DNA of 64,000 bases from Pseudorhodobacter turbinis (GCF_005234135.1 NZ_CP039964.1:1617001-1681000); one strand, 5' to 3'. Positions 9,525 through 19,556 are shown, counted from the first letter of the stretch. Numbers and translations are program-made. Notes: generated from the sequence alone by a model not told the origin.

Positions 9525-10658
9525 TCAACCTTCGCCTAGTATCTCTGCCTGATGCTCACCCAGTTTGGGGGCGGGGCGGTCCAGTGCAAGATCGGTGCCG
9601 ACGAAGGTCATGGGCGAACGCACGCCCTTTAGCCCCTCCGGCGAAATCTGCAATCCGCGTGCGACCACCTGCGGATCGGCAAAGACCTCTGCCAGATCGT
9701 TGATCGGGCCGGCAGGTACGCCAGCTGCCTCACATGCCGCCAAAAGATCTTCTTTGCTGCGCTGCTTGGTGGCGCGGGTCAGCGCCTCGGTCAGGGCGAC
9801 GCGGTTGGCAACACGGTCGGCGTTGGTGGCAAATTCCGGCGCGGTGCCCATCGCTTGCATCCCCAAAAGGTCACACAAACGGCGGTACTGCCCGTCATTA
9901 CCGGTGGCGATAATAATCCACCCGTCGGCACAATCGAACACAGCATAGGGCGCAAGGTTCGGGTGGGCATTGCCCATCTTTGTCGGCGGCGTTCCCGTGG
10001 TCAGATAGTTCATCGCCTGATTGGCCATAACGCTTGTCGCAACATCAAAAAGCGCCATGTCGATATGCTGGCCCAGCCCCGTGGTTCTGCGCTGATGCAC
10101 CGCCGCCAAAACGGCCGTTGCCGCATAGATGCCGGTGAAAATATCCGTCACCGCCAGCCCGACCTTTTGCGGCTGGCCATCCGGCTCACCCGTAACCGAC
10201 ATCAGGCCGGACATGCCCTGAATGATGAAATCATAGCCCGCACGATGCGCATAAGGCCCGGTTTGCCCGAACCCGGTGATAGAGCAATAGATCAGCTTGG
10301 GGTTCACCTTTGCCAGGCTTGCATAATCAAGCCCGTATTTCGCCAAACCGCCAACCTTGAAATTCTCGATCACCACATCGGCATCGGCCACAAGCTTGCG
10401 CACGGCCTCTTGCCCCTCGGGCGTACGGAAATCCACCGTAACAGAGCGTTTTCCACGGTTCGTCGCATGGAAATAAGCGGCAGAGCGGTCCCCCTCCCGC
10501 TCCACAAAAGGAGGGCCCCAGCGGCGGGTATCATCGCCTTCGGGGGCCTCTACCTTGATCACATCCGCGCCCAGATCGGCAAGGGTCTGACCGGCCCAAG
10601 GGCCTGCCAAAATCCGCGCCAGCTCAATCACTTTCAATCCATTCAGCGGAGCTGTCAT
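9525..10658 (-). CDS. CaiB/BaiF class III CoA transferase
   Basis: A 377-residue family III CoA transferase. The N-terminus GLKVIELARILAGPWAGQTLADLGADVIKVE and the GFGQTGPYAHRAGYD block are characteristic, and the catalytic Asp is expected in HIDMALFDV. These enzymes move CoA between carboxylic acids; the substrate (formate/oxalate, carnitine, succinate and others) cannot be read from sequence. It starts 2 bp after the stop of the upstream DsbA-like gene, so it is in an operon with functionally unrelated proteins. No acyl-CoA lyase is adjacent. Confidence 0.9.
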   Translation of the reverse strand: MTAPLNGLKVIELARILAGPWAGQTLADLGADVIKVEAPEGDDTRRWGPPFVEREGDRSAAYFHATNRGKRSVTVDFRTPEGQEAVRKLVADADVVIENFKVGGLAKYGLDYASLAKVNPKLIYCSITGFGQTGPYAHRAGYDFIIQGMSGLMSVTGEPDGQPQKVGLAVTDIFTGIYAATAVLAAVHQRRTTGLGQHIDMALFDVATSVMANQAMNYLTTGTPPTKMGNAHPNLAPYAVFDCADGWIIIATGNDGQYRRLCDLLGMQAMGTAPEFATNADRVANRVALTEALTRATKQRSKEDLLAACEAAGVPAGPINDLAEVFADPQVVARGLQISPEGLKGVRSPMTFVGTDLALDRPAPKLGEHQAEILGEG

Positions 10659-10660
10659 AT

Positions 10661-11278
10661 CTATTTCGCCAGTTCAGCGTCAAGAAGCGCCTTAAGGTCG
10701 GCATAGTTCATATTGCCATGCTTGGTCCCGTTCAGCACCAATGACGGGGTGGAGTTGATGTCATCAGCCTCGGTATCGGCCTGATATTTATTCACCATCG
10801 CCTGCGCCATCGCGCCATCATTCATGCAGGCATCAAGCGCCGCGTCTTCCAGACCGGCGGTCCGGCCAAGGCGGCGCAGGTTTTCCACCACTGTCGCCGG
10901 ATCATCGGATGCGGCCCATTCATGCACCGTGTTGAACAAGATATCCTGAATGCCGAAATAGCGCATCTCGCCACCGCAACGCGCCACCATAGCGGCCCAA
11001 AGGCCATAGCGGTCAAAATACACCTCGCGGAACACGAATTTGATCTTGCCGGTGTCGATGTAATCGCGCTTCAATTCTTTGAAAACGGTCGCGTGGAATG
11101 TCGCGCAATGCGGGCAGGTATAAGAGGCGTATTCGGTCAGAACCACTTTCGCATCGGGATTGCCCAAGACCATATCCGGCACTTCGGGCAAATCGGCATC
11201 AGCGGTCTGTGCCCAGCTTGGCGCGGCGGTGGTTGCCAACAAGGCAGCCAAGGCGATGGAAAATTCTCTGCGGTTCAT
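10661..11278 (-). CDS. DsbA-family thioredoxin-like protein, exported
   Basis: A 205-residue protein with an N-terminal signal sequence (about 1-23, AAPSWA cleavage) and a thioredoxin fold with the redox motif CPHC at residues 55-58. The cis-Pro region is INSTPSLVLNG. Family role: periplasmic thiol oxidation or disulfide handling. It overlaps the upstream DUF721 gene by four bases and abuts the CoA transferase gene. The MNRREF start resembles a Tat-like or ordinary Sec leader; only one Arg pair is present. Confidence 0.88.
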   Translation of the reverse strand: MNRREFSIALAALLATTAAPSWAQTADADLPEVPDMVLGNPDAKVVLTEYASYTCPHCATFHATVFKELKRDYIDTGKIKFVFREVYFDRYGLWAAMVARCGGEMRYFGIQDILFNTVHEWAASDDPATVVENLRRLGRTAGLEDAALDACMNDGAMAQAMVNKYQADTEADDINSTPSLVLNGTKHGNMNYADLKALLDAELAK

Positions 11279-11817
11279 GATCTGCCTCTCTGTGATTTGG
11301 CACGAGATAAGAAGTTTTGAGTCAAAGTTTCAAGTGCTTCGCGCAACGCGTTATCGTGAACACCCGTAGCGACCCGGCTTGCCTCGGCCTGAATTGCGGG
11401 ATCGGGGGCGGGTTTCGGGGCCGGCGCATGGGTGAAACTGGCCTGCCCTTCGGCAAAACCCGTGGGCGCGGTTTGTGTCAGGCTGATCCGTGAAATCGCG
11501 GCATAGCCATAACAGGCATTCACCTTTTCCTTGATCGCGGGCAATTGCATCTGCACCATCGGCGCATTCACCGAGGTCGTCAGAAGGGTAAGAGAGGCCC
11601 CCATGCCGCCCTTGCCATGGCCGATTTTCACAGGGCGGGTGATGGCCGCCAGATCGGGGCCGACAACCTCTGCCCAAGCCGTCAAAAGCCGGGTCACCGC
11701 AAAACCGCGCGCCTCACCTGCCGTCCGGATCCGCTCTTTCAGCAGGCCAGAGGCCGCCTCAAACCCGCGCATCCGACGGGATCTTCCCTGAAACTGCCCG
11801 CTCTTCGCCTGCTTCAT
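11275..11817 (-). CDS. DUF721/DciA-like protein
   Basis: A 180-residue protein. The N-terminal 100 residues fit DUF721: LLKERIRTAGEARGFAVTRLLTAWAEVVGPDLA, then TRPVKIGHGKGG and LTLLTTSVNAPMVQMQLPAIKEKVN. DUF721 includes DciA, the widespread loader/partner of the replicative helicase DnaB. The C-terminal part is rich in Ala/Pro and probably disordered. Its stop overlaps the DsbA-like gene start (ATGA). It is divergent from mutY. Confidence 0.75.
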   Translation of the reverse strand: MKQAKSGQFQGRSRRMRGFEAASGLLKERIRTAGEARGFAVTRLLTAWAEVVGPDLAAITRPVKIGHGKGGMGASLTLLTTSVNAPMVQMQLPAIKEKVNACYGYAAISRISLTQTAPTGFAEGQASFTHAPAPKPAPDPAIQAEASRVATGVHDNALREALETLTQNFLSRAKSQRGRS

Positions 11818-11894
11818 CTGGTCATTCCCCTCACTTGCCCTATCTTAGCGCGCTGTGCGACAGGTGCCAGCAGGAATGTAAAAGGCGACAGAAA

Positions 11895-12917
11895 ATGCGC
11901 AAGGAAACGGCCGCCCTTTTGGAGTGGTATGATCACCACGCCCGCGAAATGCCGTGGCGCAGCCCGCCGGGCAGCAGGCACACCCCCGACCCGTACCGTA
12001 TCTGGCTGTCCGAGGTGATGCTTCAACAAACCACAGTGGCCGCCGTGCGCGCCTATTTCGACCGTTTCACAACACGCTGGCCCACGGTCGCCGATCTGGC
12101 CGCGGCACAGGATGCCGATGTCATGGCCGAATGGGCGGGCCTTGGATATTATGCCCGCGCCCGCAACCTGCTGAAATGCGCGCGGGTTGTGGCGCAGGCG
12201 GGCGGGTTTCCCGAAACATATGACGGGCTTTTGACCCTTCCGGGGGTTGGGCCCTATACCGCCGCCGCCGTCGCCGCGATCGCCTTTGATCAGCCTGCAA
12301 CCGTTGTGGACGGCAATGTAGAGCGCGTTATGGCACGGCTGTTCAATGTTGAAAAACCCTTGCCGCTGTCCAAGCCGGAGCTGACTGTGCTTGCCGCCAA
12401 GCTGACCCCGCAAACCCGCCCCGGTGACTATGCCCAAGCGGTGATGGATCTGGGCGCCACCATTTGCACCCCGCGCAATCCGGCCTGTGGCATCTGCCCC
12501 CTGCGCCCTTTTTGCGCCGCACAGGCCGAGGGCACCCAAAGCACCCTCCCCCGCAAGATTCCGAAACCGGAAAAGCCGACCCGGACCGGTACCCTTTGGC
12601 TGGCGCGTCACCCCGATGGCCGCTGGTTAACAGAGGAGCGGGCAGCAAAAGGGCTTTTGGGTGGCATGATCGGATTTCCCGGCATGGGCTGGGACAGCAA
12701 GACCGCCCATGATGCCCCGCCCGTCACCGCAAACTGGCAGGATGTCGGCCAGATCCGGCACACCTTCACCCATTTCCACGCGGCCCTCACGGTGCTAGCC
12801 GCCACCACAAGCGCGCGCCCAGATCACGGTATGTTTCAGCCGGTTAACCCCGAAAACTTGCCCACATTGATGCGAAAAGCCTTTGACCTTGCCGCCGCGA
12901 CCCTTTTGCCACGTTGA
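11895..12917 (+). CDS. mutY: A/G-specific adenine DNA glycosylase
   Basis: A 340-residue MutY that removes adenine opposite 8-oxoguanine. It has the catalytic Glu40 in SEVMLQQT, the helix-hairpin-helix LPGVGPYTA near 115-122, and Asp139 in VVDGNV. The 4Fe-4S ligands C191-X6-C198-X2-C201-X5-C207 are all present. A C-terminal NUDIX-like domain (TGTLWLARHPDGRW onward) recognises 8-oxoG. The frame is open upstream, but MRKETAALLEWYDHHARE is the family N-terminus. Confidence 0.96.
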   Translation: MRKETAALLEWYDHHAREMPWRSPPGSRHTPDPYRIWLSEVMLQQTTVAAVRAYFDRFTTRWPTVADLAAAQDADVMAEWAGLGYYARARNLLKCARVVAQAGGFPETYDGLLTLPGVGPYTAAAVAAIAFDQPATVVDGNVERVMARLFNVEKPLPLSKPELTVLAAKLTPQTRPGDYAQAVMDLGATICTPRNPACGICPLRPFCAAQAEGTQSTLPRKIPKPEKPTRTGTLWLARHPDGRWLTEERAAKGLLGGMIGFPGMGWDSKTAHDAPPVTANWQDVGQIRHTFTHFHAALTVLAATTSARPDHGMFQPVNPENLPTLMRKAFDLAAATLLPR

Positions 12918-12961
12918 CCGCACCCCACCCCCGCAGCATCATACGGTAAAAAGGGTTCCTC

Positions 12962-14101
12962 ATGTCCATCATCCCCGCTGCCAAGGTCACCCGGTTTGAT
13001 CAAGCCCTGCCGTTCTGGCTGTCGCTGGGGCTTATTCCCGTCGCTGTTGTCTCGGCGCTGGTCGGTGGCTGGACGGTGATTTTGATGCCGCTTGCCTCTT
13101 GGGGATTGTTTTCGCTGCTGGACGCGGTGCTGGGACAGAACCTCGATAACCCCGACCCTGAAACGCCCGACGCGGGGCTGTTTTGGTACCGGGTGATCAC
13201 GCTGATCTGGTTTCCGGTGCAGTTCGCGCTGCTGTGTTGGCTGCTTTATTATGTCCCGCGCGCAGAGCATCTTGGCACGCTGGAATCCATCCTGATTTTC
13301 TTTGGAATGGGTGTGGTTTCGGGCACCGTCGGTATCAATTACAGCCACGAGTTGATGCACCAAAAATCAAAACTGGAACGCTGGATGGCAGATCTGCTGC
13401 TGGCCTCGGTGCTTTATTCGCATTTCCGGTCCGAACATTTGCGCGTACATCACCTCTATGTCGGCACGCCGCGCGATCCGGTCACTGCCCGCTATAACGA
13501 GGGGTTTCACCGCTTTTTCCCGCGGGTTTTGCAGCAGTCGCTGGTCTCTAGCTGGAAAGCGGAAAAGGCGATGCTGGCGCGACGCAAACTGCCAGTGACA
13601 CATTCCAGCAACCCGTTCTGGCGCTATGCGGTGCTGCAAATCGCGATGCTGGTGCTGGCATTTGCTTTGGGCGGCTGGGTTGGGCTGGCCTTATTCATCT
13701 ATCAGGCCATCACCGCCATTTGGCAGTTGGAACTGGTGAATTATGTTGAGCATTACGGCCTGACCCGCCGCCATTTGGGCGAGGGCAAATATGAACACGT
13801 CTTGCCGCGCCATTCATGGAATGCGGATCATACCGCGTCAAACTGGTTGCTGATCAACCTGCAACGACACTCGGACCATCACTACAAACCGGACCGCCGC
13901 TTTCCCCTGCTGCAAACCTACGGTGATGATGAAGCGCCACAGCTTCCATATGGTTATCCGATAATGACAACGGCCGCGATGTTCCCGCCGCTGTATAAAC
14001 GCATGATGAACCGGCGGGTGCGGGAATGGCGGCGGAAATATTACCCCGACATCACCGATTGGCACAGCTACAACAAGGCGTTGAATCCCGCACCGCGTTA
14101 A
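12962..14101 (+). CDS. alkB: alkane 1-monooxygenase (AlkB-type, membrane di-iron)
   Basis: A 379-residue integral membrane hydroxylase with several membrane helices. All histidine boxes are present: HELMH (129-133), HLRVHH (159-164), NYVEHYG (His264) and LQRHSDHH (303-307). The family hydroxylates terminal carbons of n-alkanes using rubredoxin as electron donor; related xylene monooxygenases are shorter and lack NYVEHYG. No rubredoxin gene or alkane regulator is adjacent, so electron partners must lie elsewhere. The ATG follows AAGGG. Confidence 0.93.
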   Translation: MSIIPAAKVTRFDQALPFWLSLGLIPVAVVSALVGGWTVILMPLASWGLFSLLDAVLGQNLDNPDPETPDAGLFWYRVITLIWFPVQFALLCWLLYYVPRAEHLGTLESILIFFGMGVVSGTVGINYSHELMHQKSKLERWMADLLLASVLYSHFRSEHLRVHHLYVGTPRDPVTARYNEGFHRFFPRVLQQSLVSSWKAEKAMLARRKLPVTHSSNPFWRYAVLQIAMLVLAFALGGWVGLALFIYQAITAIWQLELVNYVEHYGLTRRHLGEGKYEHVLPRHSWNADHTASNWLLINLQRHSDHHYKPDRRFPLLQTYGDDEAPQLPYGYPIMTTAAMFPPLYKRMMNRRVREWRRKYYPDITDWHSYNKALNPAPR

Positions 14102-14104
14102 ACC

Positions 14105-14134
14105 AAAAAGCCCGCCATGACCAAGCACGGCGGG
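14105..14134 (-). terminator. intrinsic terminator downstream of ccrM
   Basis: On the minus strand CCCGCC and GGCGGG pair across a 12-nt loop and run into CTTTTTGG. It would terminate ccrM transcripts approaching alkB. On the plus strand the same hairpin lacks a good T-run. Confidence 0.65.
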
Positions 14135-14139
14135 AGTTT

Positions 14140-14164
14140 GCATCAGGGGGCTGGCCCCTGATGC
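14140..14164. other. perfect 10-bp hairpin beside the ccrM terminator
   Basis: GCATCAGGGG and CCCCTGATGC pair perfectly across GCTGG. It lies between the ccrM stop and the T-tailed hairpin, making a tandem stem-loop in the ccrM 3' untranslated region. It may stabilise the mRNA end or help termination. Confidence 0.5.
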
Positions 14165-14192
14165 AGGCGGTACAAAACTGAAGTTATTAGGA

Positions 14193-15347
<1,155 letters not shown>

Positions 15348-15361
15348 TTAAGGCTAAGGAT

Positions 15362-15400
15362 GAGTCATTAGTGATTCGTCGTCAAATTCTTTATTGAATC
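15362..15400. promoter_or_regulatory. cluster of three GANTC sites upstream of ccrM
   Basis: GAGTC (15362-15366), GATTC (15373-15377) and GAATC (15396-15400) lie within 39 bp, 51-89 bp upstream of the ccrM start. By chance one such site is expected every few hundred bases. In Caulobacter GANTC sites in the ccrM leader couple its transcription to methylation state; the same use here is inferred. Confidence 0.55.
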
Positions 15401-16034
15401 AAGGGGTTATATATTTTTCTTGATACAAGATGTTGTGTACCGGCTTGAACGAACGTCTATGATGCGGGGTCACCCCAAGATTTAGGAGCGCCGACTGATG
15501 CTCTTTTGTCGGATATCCGGCGTTTCGGTCCCATCCATACCCCGGATACTGTTGCGCCAAACCCACCATCATCCTGTCGCGTGTCACTTTTGCAACAATC
15601 GACGCGGCTGAGATCGAAAGCGACAGGGCATCGCCTTTAATAATCGCCTGACCCGCGCAGGGCATGTCGCGCGGCAGCAGGTTGCCATCGATCAGTGCGA
15701 AATCAGGCGGAGTCGGCAGGCCTTGCAAGGCGCGCACCATGGCAAGATGACTGGCCCGCAGAATGTTGATCTCGTCGATCTCTTCGACAGAGGCGTGTGC
15801 GATAGAAACCTCGGCCATATCCATGATCAAATCAAACAAGGCATCCCTGCGTTTGGCCGTCAGGGCCTTGCTATCCCCAAGGCCGACCGGCACTTTGCCC
15901 GGCAGCAAACGCACCGCCGCCGCTGTGACCGGCCCCGCCAAGGGGCCGCGCCCAACCTCATCCACGCCCGCAATGCAGGTTGCGCCCCGCGCTTGGGCCT
16001 CTGTTTCATATCTGTCATCTGGTGTGCTTTTCAT
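15399..16034 (-). CDS. rnhB: ribonuclease HII
   Basis: A 211-residue RNase HII that nicks RNA-DNA hybrids and single ribonucleotides in DNA. The signature is [14 protein letters not shown], followed by [19 protein letters not shown] and [14 protein letters not shown]; the acidic metal-binding residues (DE in VDEVG and the later Asp residues) are all in place. The frame continues 20 codons upstream with a lipobox-like stretch, but a cytoplasmic RNase HII should not be exported, and ATG 16034 gives the normal length. No clear ribosome-binding site is seen. Confidence 0.93.
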   Translation of the reverse strand: MKSTPDDRYETEAQARGATCIAGVDEVGRGPLAGPVTAAAVRLLPGKVPVGLGDSKALTAKRRDALFDLIMDMAEVSIAHASVEEIDEINILRASHLAMVRALQGLPTPPDFALIDGNLLPRDMPCAGQAIIKGDALSLSISAASIVAKVTRDRMMVGLAQQYPGYGWDRNAGYPTKEHQSALLNLGVTPHHRRSFKPVHNILYQEKYITP

Positions 16035-16175
16035 GCAACCAAGCAAAACCCATCCAGCGGCAAATGAAAAGAGCCATGCCTGCCGATATGTCATAACCGC
16101 CCTAATCGCGGGCTTTGATATTGAATATCTTTACCACTTGCGGGCAAGATTGCCGCAGATCAGGAGGGTCTTGTT

Positions 16176-16463
16176 GTGATCAAAAAACTTGGGGCTGCCG
16201 CCCTGCTTGTTCTGGCATTTGCCGGTGCTGCACATGCCGATTGCTATGCCGATTATAAGGCAAAACGCGACGACCCCTTGCGTTTGCACTACGGCGTTGT
16301 TGCCTTGCCACAGTCTGCCTGCTCGGCAGATGCCGCCGCACGGGCAATCGCCCCGCGTTTGGCGCAAAAGGGGTGGACCTTGCTGAATGTCCTATCCGTT
16401 TTCGGGCCTGAAGGCCTTGCAGAAAGGAAAGCCAATGCGGGCGCTTATTTCCTCTCCCTTTGA
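16176..16463 (+). CDS. small secreted protein, function unknown
   Basis: A 95-residue protein starting with GTG at 16176 after a strong AGGAGG site. Residues 1-21 form a clear Sec signal peptide ending in AHA. The mature part is about 74 residues with two Cys (in DCYADYKAKRDD and QSACSAD) that could form a disulfide. No family is recognised. Its 3' end overlaps the next gene by 29 bp, so the two are surely co-transcribed. Confidence 0.75.
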   Translation: MIKKLGAAALLVLAFAGAAHADCYADYKAKRDDPLRLHYGVVALPQSACSADAAARAIAPRLAQKGWTLLNVLSVFGPEGLAERKANAGAYFLSL

Positions 16464-17139
16464 TAATCTGCGGGCGGGCAACCGCGTGGTTGCAGGCGGG
16501 ATTGCGGCCATCGTGCTGATCTTGCTGGGGGCGGCGGTGCTGTTGTTCATGAACCTGCCCGATGCGAATGCCTTTAATGCGCGGGTGGAACGGATATTTG
16601 TCGAGAACGATGGCTTGACCACGGGGGCCGAAATCAAGCTTCTGGAAATCCTTGCGCAATCGGGCACGGCGTTTTCGGATGTTCTGGCCAGCTACCGTGT
16701 TGTGATTTTTGTGCTGCTGGTCTTTGCGACGGCGCTGATGATCGCAGCACTGGTGTTTTTGGTCACGATTGTTGCGCTGAACCGGCGGATATCGGCGATT
16801 CAACGGTCGGGGATTCAGGTTTCCAGCCTGTTGATCAGCCGGGAAAGCAATGCGGTCTACATCAATGATCTGGAATTCAAACTGACCGAGGCAGCACTTG
16901 AAACGCTGTCGGTTCTGGCCGAGGCGCGGATGGATGACGATGTGATGACCGGCGCGCAGATCGAGGGTGTGATCTCGGGCCGCGATTCGGTTGATTGCGA
17001 GGAGGCGGCAGGGGCCACGCGCATCAAACGGCTGCGCGATACTTTGGGAAATCAGCTGGTGTCGGAGCTGCTGGTCAAAACCATTGCGCGGCGGGGTTAT
17101 GTTTTGGCGGTGGGCAAAGATGTTATCCGTATGATGTAG
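16435..17139 (+). CDS. two-TM membrane protein with OmpR-like winged-helix C-terminus
   Basis: A 234-residue protein starting at ATG 16435 after AAGGAAA. Two membrane helices are visible at about 17-41 and 88-116, with a short loop of about 45 residues between them that should be periplasmic. Residues about 145-230 resemble a trans_reg_C winged helix: LEFKLTEAALETLSVLAEA, then RIKRLRDTLG, then IARRGYVLAV, matching the recognition helix and the GYxL wing. A membrane-tethered transcription factor is the best guess, but DNA binding is inferred. It overlaps the secreted-protein gene upstream and precedes nspC by 68 bp. Confidence 0.7.
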   Translation: MRALISSPFDNLRAGNRVVAGGIAAIVLILLGAAVLLFMNLPDANAFNARVERIFVENDGLTTGAEIKLLEILAQSGTAFSDVLASYRVVIFVLLVFATALMIAALVFLVTIVALNRRISAIQRSGIQVSSLLISRESNAVYINDLEFKLTEAALETLSVLAEARMDDDVMTGAQIEGVISGRDSVDCEEAAGATRIKRLRDTLGNQLVSELLVKTIARRGYVLAVGKDVIRMM

Positions 17140-17207
17140 GGCAAACGCTTGCAGCAGGCGCGCGCTTGTCCTATACGCGCCGCTCTTGGATTTTTCGGGG
17201 GGACGCC

Positions 17208-18302
17208 ATGATACCGACGCCTTACTACCTGATCGACAAGACGAAACTCGCCGCCAATATGGCCAAGATGGACCGTCTGCGCGCGCTTTCTGGCGCGAAA
17301 TGCCTGCTTGCATTGAAATGTTTTGCCACTTGGCCCGCGTTTGACGTGATGCGCGACCATATGGATGGCACCACCTCCAGCAGCCTCTATGAGCTGCGCT
17401 TGGGGCGTGAGAAGTTTGGCCGTGAAACCCACGCCTATTCCGTGGCTTGGGCGGATGATGAAGTGGATGAGGCGGTCGGCTATGCCGATAAGATCATCTT
17501 TAATTCCATCAGCCAATTGGAACGGTTTGCCGATAAAACCACCGGACTGGCGCGCGGTTTGCGGCTGAACCCGCAGTTTTCGACCTCACATTTTGATCTT
17601 GCCGATCCGGCGCGCCCGTTCAGCCGTTTGGGTGAATGGGACCTGCAAAAGCTGATGGCGGTGGCCGATCAGATCACTGGCGTGATGATCCATTACAACT
17701 GCGAGAATGATGATTTCGCCCTGTTCGACCAACAGCTGACCCGGATCGAGACCGAGTTCGGCAGCTTTTTGCAAGGTCTGGATTGGGTCAGCCTTGGCGG
17801 CGGCATCCATTTTACCGGCGATGATTACCCGCTAGAGGCGCTGGCGAAACGGCTTCGGGCCTTTGCCGATAAATTCGGCGTGCAGGTCTATCTGGAACCC
17901 GGAGAGGCCGCGATAACAGGAACCGCCAGCCTTGAGGTGACGGTTCTGGACGTGCTGAACAATGGCAAGGATCTGGCGATTGTGGATGCCTCGGTTGAGG
18001 CGCATATGCTCGATTTGCTGATCTACCGAGAACCTGCCAAGATGGATGTGACGGGCGACCACCCGTTCATGATCTGCGGCAAATCCTGCCTTGCTGGCGA
18101 TGTTTTCGGGGAGTTCTCCTTTGCCGCGCCATTGAAAATCGGGGACCGGCTCAGCATTGCCGATGCTGCCGGCTATACCATGGTAAAGAAAAACTGGTTC
18201 AACGGCGTGAAGATGCCTGCGATCGTTTTACGAGAGCTTGACGGCGCGCTGACCGTAGCGCGGACGTTTGACTATAGTGATTTTGAAGGCAATCTGGGCT
18301 GA
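17208..18302 (+). CDS. nspC: carboxynorspermidine/carboxyspermidine decarboxylase
   Basis: A 364-residue PLP-dependent alanine-racemase-fold decarboxylase. The PLP Lys is expected at Lys37 in LLALKCFATW. Other marks are FNSISQLERF, the HYNCEN motif, the phosphate-binding SLGGGIHF and YLEPGEA; the second active-site Cys motif is CGKSCLAGDVFGEF. It decarboxylates carboxy(nor)spermidine to (nor)spermidine in the aspartate-semialdehyde-dependent polyamine route. Start at ATG 17208 after GGGGGGA. The next gene, 12 bp away, supplies its substrate. Confidence 0.93.
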   Translation: MIPTPYYLIDKTKLAANMAKMDRLRALSGAKCLLALKCFATWPAFDVMRDHMDGTTSSSLYELRLGREKFGRETHAYSVAWADDEVDEAVGYADKIIFNSISQLERFADKTTGLARGLRLNPQFSTSHFDLADPARPFSRLGEWDLQKLMAVADQITGVMIHYNCENDDFALFDQQLTRIETEFGSFLQGLDWVSLGGGIHFTGDDYPLEALAKRLRAFADKFGVQVYLEPGEAAITGTASLEVTVLDVLNNGKDLAIVDASVEAHMLDLLIYREPAKMDVTGDHPFMICGKSCLAGDVFGEFSFAAPLKIGDRLSIADAAGYTMVKKNWFNGVKMPAIVLRELDGALTVARTFDYSDFEGNLG

Positions 18303-18314
18303 AGGAGGCTTGAA

Positions 18315-19553
18315 ATGAAACGCAATGTTCTGATCATCGGCGCTGGGGGGGTGGCACAGGTTGTGGCGCATAAATGCGCGCAAAACAACGACGTGCTGGG
18401 CGATCTCCATATCGCAAGCCGCACGCTGTCCAAATGTGAAGCGATCATTCAAACGGTACATGAAAAAGCCGCGATGAAGGTTCCGGGGCCGTTCCACGCA
18501 TATACCCTTGATGCCACCAACATAGAGGCCGTGAAAACGCTGATCCGCCAGACCGGCGCGCAGATCGTGATTAACGTCGGCTCCCCCTTCGTGAATATGA
18601 CCGTGCTGGACGCCTGCATTGATGCGGGGGCTGCCTATATCGACACGGCGATCCATGAAGATCCGACCAAAATCTGCGAGACCCCGCCGTGGTATGGCAA
18701 CTACGAATGGAAGAAGCGCGAGGCCTGCAAGGCCGCTGGTGTGACGGCTGTTCTGGGTGTGGGCTTTGATCCAGGCGTGGTGAATGCTTTTGCGCGCTAT
18801 GCGGTTGATGCTTGCATGGATGAGGTGCACAGCATTGATATCGTTGATATTAACGCGGGCAACCACGGCAAGTATTTCTCGACCAACTTTGATCCTGAGA
18901 TCAACTTCCGCGAATTCACCGGCACGGTTTACAGCTGGCAAAAGGGCGCGTGGCAAGAGAACAAGATGTTCGAGGTGATGCGCGAGGATGACCTGCCAGT
19001 CGTCGGCAAGCAGAAATCCTATATGTCCGGCCATGATGAGGTGCATTCGCTTTCCAACCGCTATCCAAACGCCGATGTGCGGTTCTGGATGGGGTTTGGC
19101 GATCACTATATCAACGTGTTTACCGTGCTGCAAAACCTTGGGCTTTTGTCCGAACAGCCCGTCACCACCGCCGAAGGGCTGGAGGTTGTGCCTTTGAAAC
19201 TGGTCAAGGCCGTTCTGCCCGACCCAAGCAGCCTTGCCCCGAATTATACCGGCAAAACCTGCATCGGGGATTTTGTCAAAGGCACCAAGGACGGCCAGCC
19301 GGTTGAGGTGTTCGTCTATAACATCTCGGACCACAAGGACGCCTATAACGAGGTCGGCTCTCAGGGGATTTCCTATACCGCCGGCGTGCCGCCCGTTGCG
19401 GCCGCGATGCTGATCGCCGAAGGCACTTGGGACGTGGGCCATATGGCGAATGTCGAAGACCTTGACGCCAGACCGTTCCTTGGCTTGCTCAACAAAATCG
19501 GGTTGCCAACGCGGATCAAGGATGCCGCTGGCGATCGGGCCTTGGATCTGTAA
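18315..19553 (+). CDS. carboxynorspermidine synthase (saccharopine dehydrogenase family)
   Basis: A 412-residue NAD(P)H-dependent dehydrogenase. It begins with the Rossmann motif VLIIGAGGVAQVVAHKCAQ and has the saccharopine-dehydrogenase-like GVGFDPGVVNAFARYAVD block. In bacteria with nspC this enzyme reductively condenses aspartate semialdehyde with putrescine or diaminopropane to the carboxylated polyamine. It follows nspC with an AGGAGG-type site, and the operon ends at a strong terminator. Role assignment rests on the nspC pairing. Confidence 0.92.
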   Translation: MKRNVLIIGAGGVAQVVAHKCAQNNDVLGDLHIASRTLSKCEAIIQTVHEKAAMKVPGPFHAYTLDATNIEAVKTLIRQTGAQIVINVGSPFVNMTVLDACIDAGAAYIDTAIHEDPTKICETPPWYGNYEWKKREACKAAGVTAVLGVGFDPGVVNAFARYAVDACMDEVHSIDIVDINAGNHGKYFSTNFDPEINFREFTGTVYSWQKGAWQENKMFEVMREDDLPVVGKQKSYMSGHDEVHSLSNRYPNADVRFWMGFGDHYINVFTVLQNLGLLSEQPVTTAEGLEVVPLKLVKAVLPDPSSLAPNYTGKTCIGDFVKGTKDGQPVEVFVYNISDHKDAYNEVGSQGISYTAGVPPVAAAMLIAEGTWDVGHMANVEDLDARPFLGLLNKIGLPTRIKDAAGDRALDL

Positions 19554-19556
19554 TCT

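Noticed and set aside
9516..9536. A GGCGAA/TTCGCC hairpin at the end of the CoA transferase gene
   Set aside because: The stem is short, overlaps the stop codon and has no T-run, so it was not called a terminator.
15399..16094. RNase HII as a lipoprotein using the upstream ATG (leader ending in LLGC)
   Set aside because: The lipobox-like stretch is followed directly by a normal RNase HII start; a cytoplasmic nuclease should not be exported, and the shorter form has the usual length.
16180..17313. A 377-codon minus-strand frame opposite the membrane winged-helix gene
   Set aside because: Very Arg/Gln/His-rich, no motif; the plus-strand genes have signal peptides, membrane helices and ribosome-binding sites.
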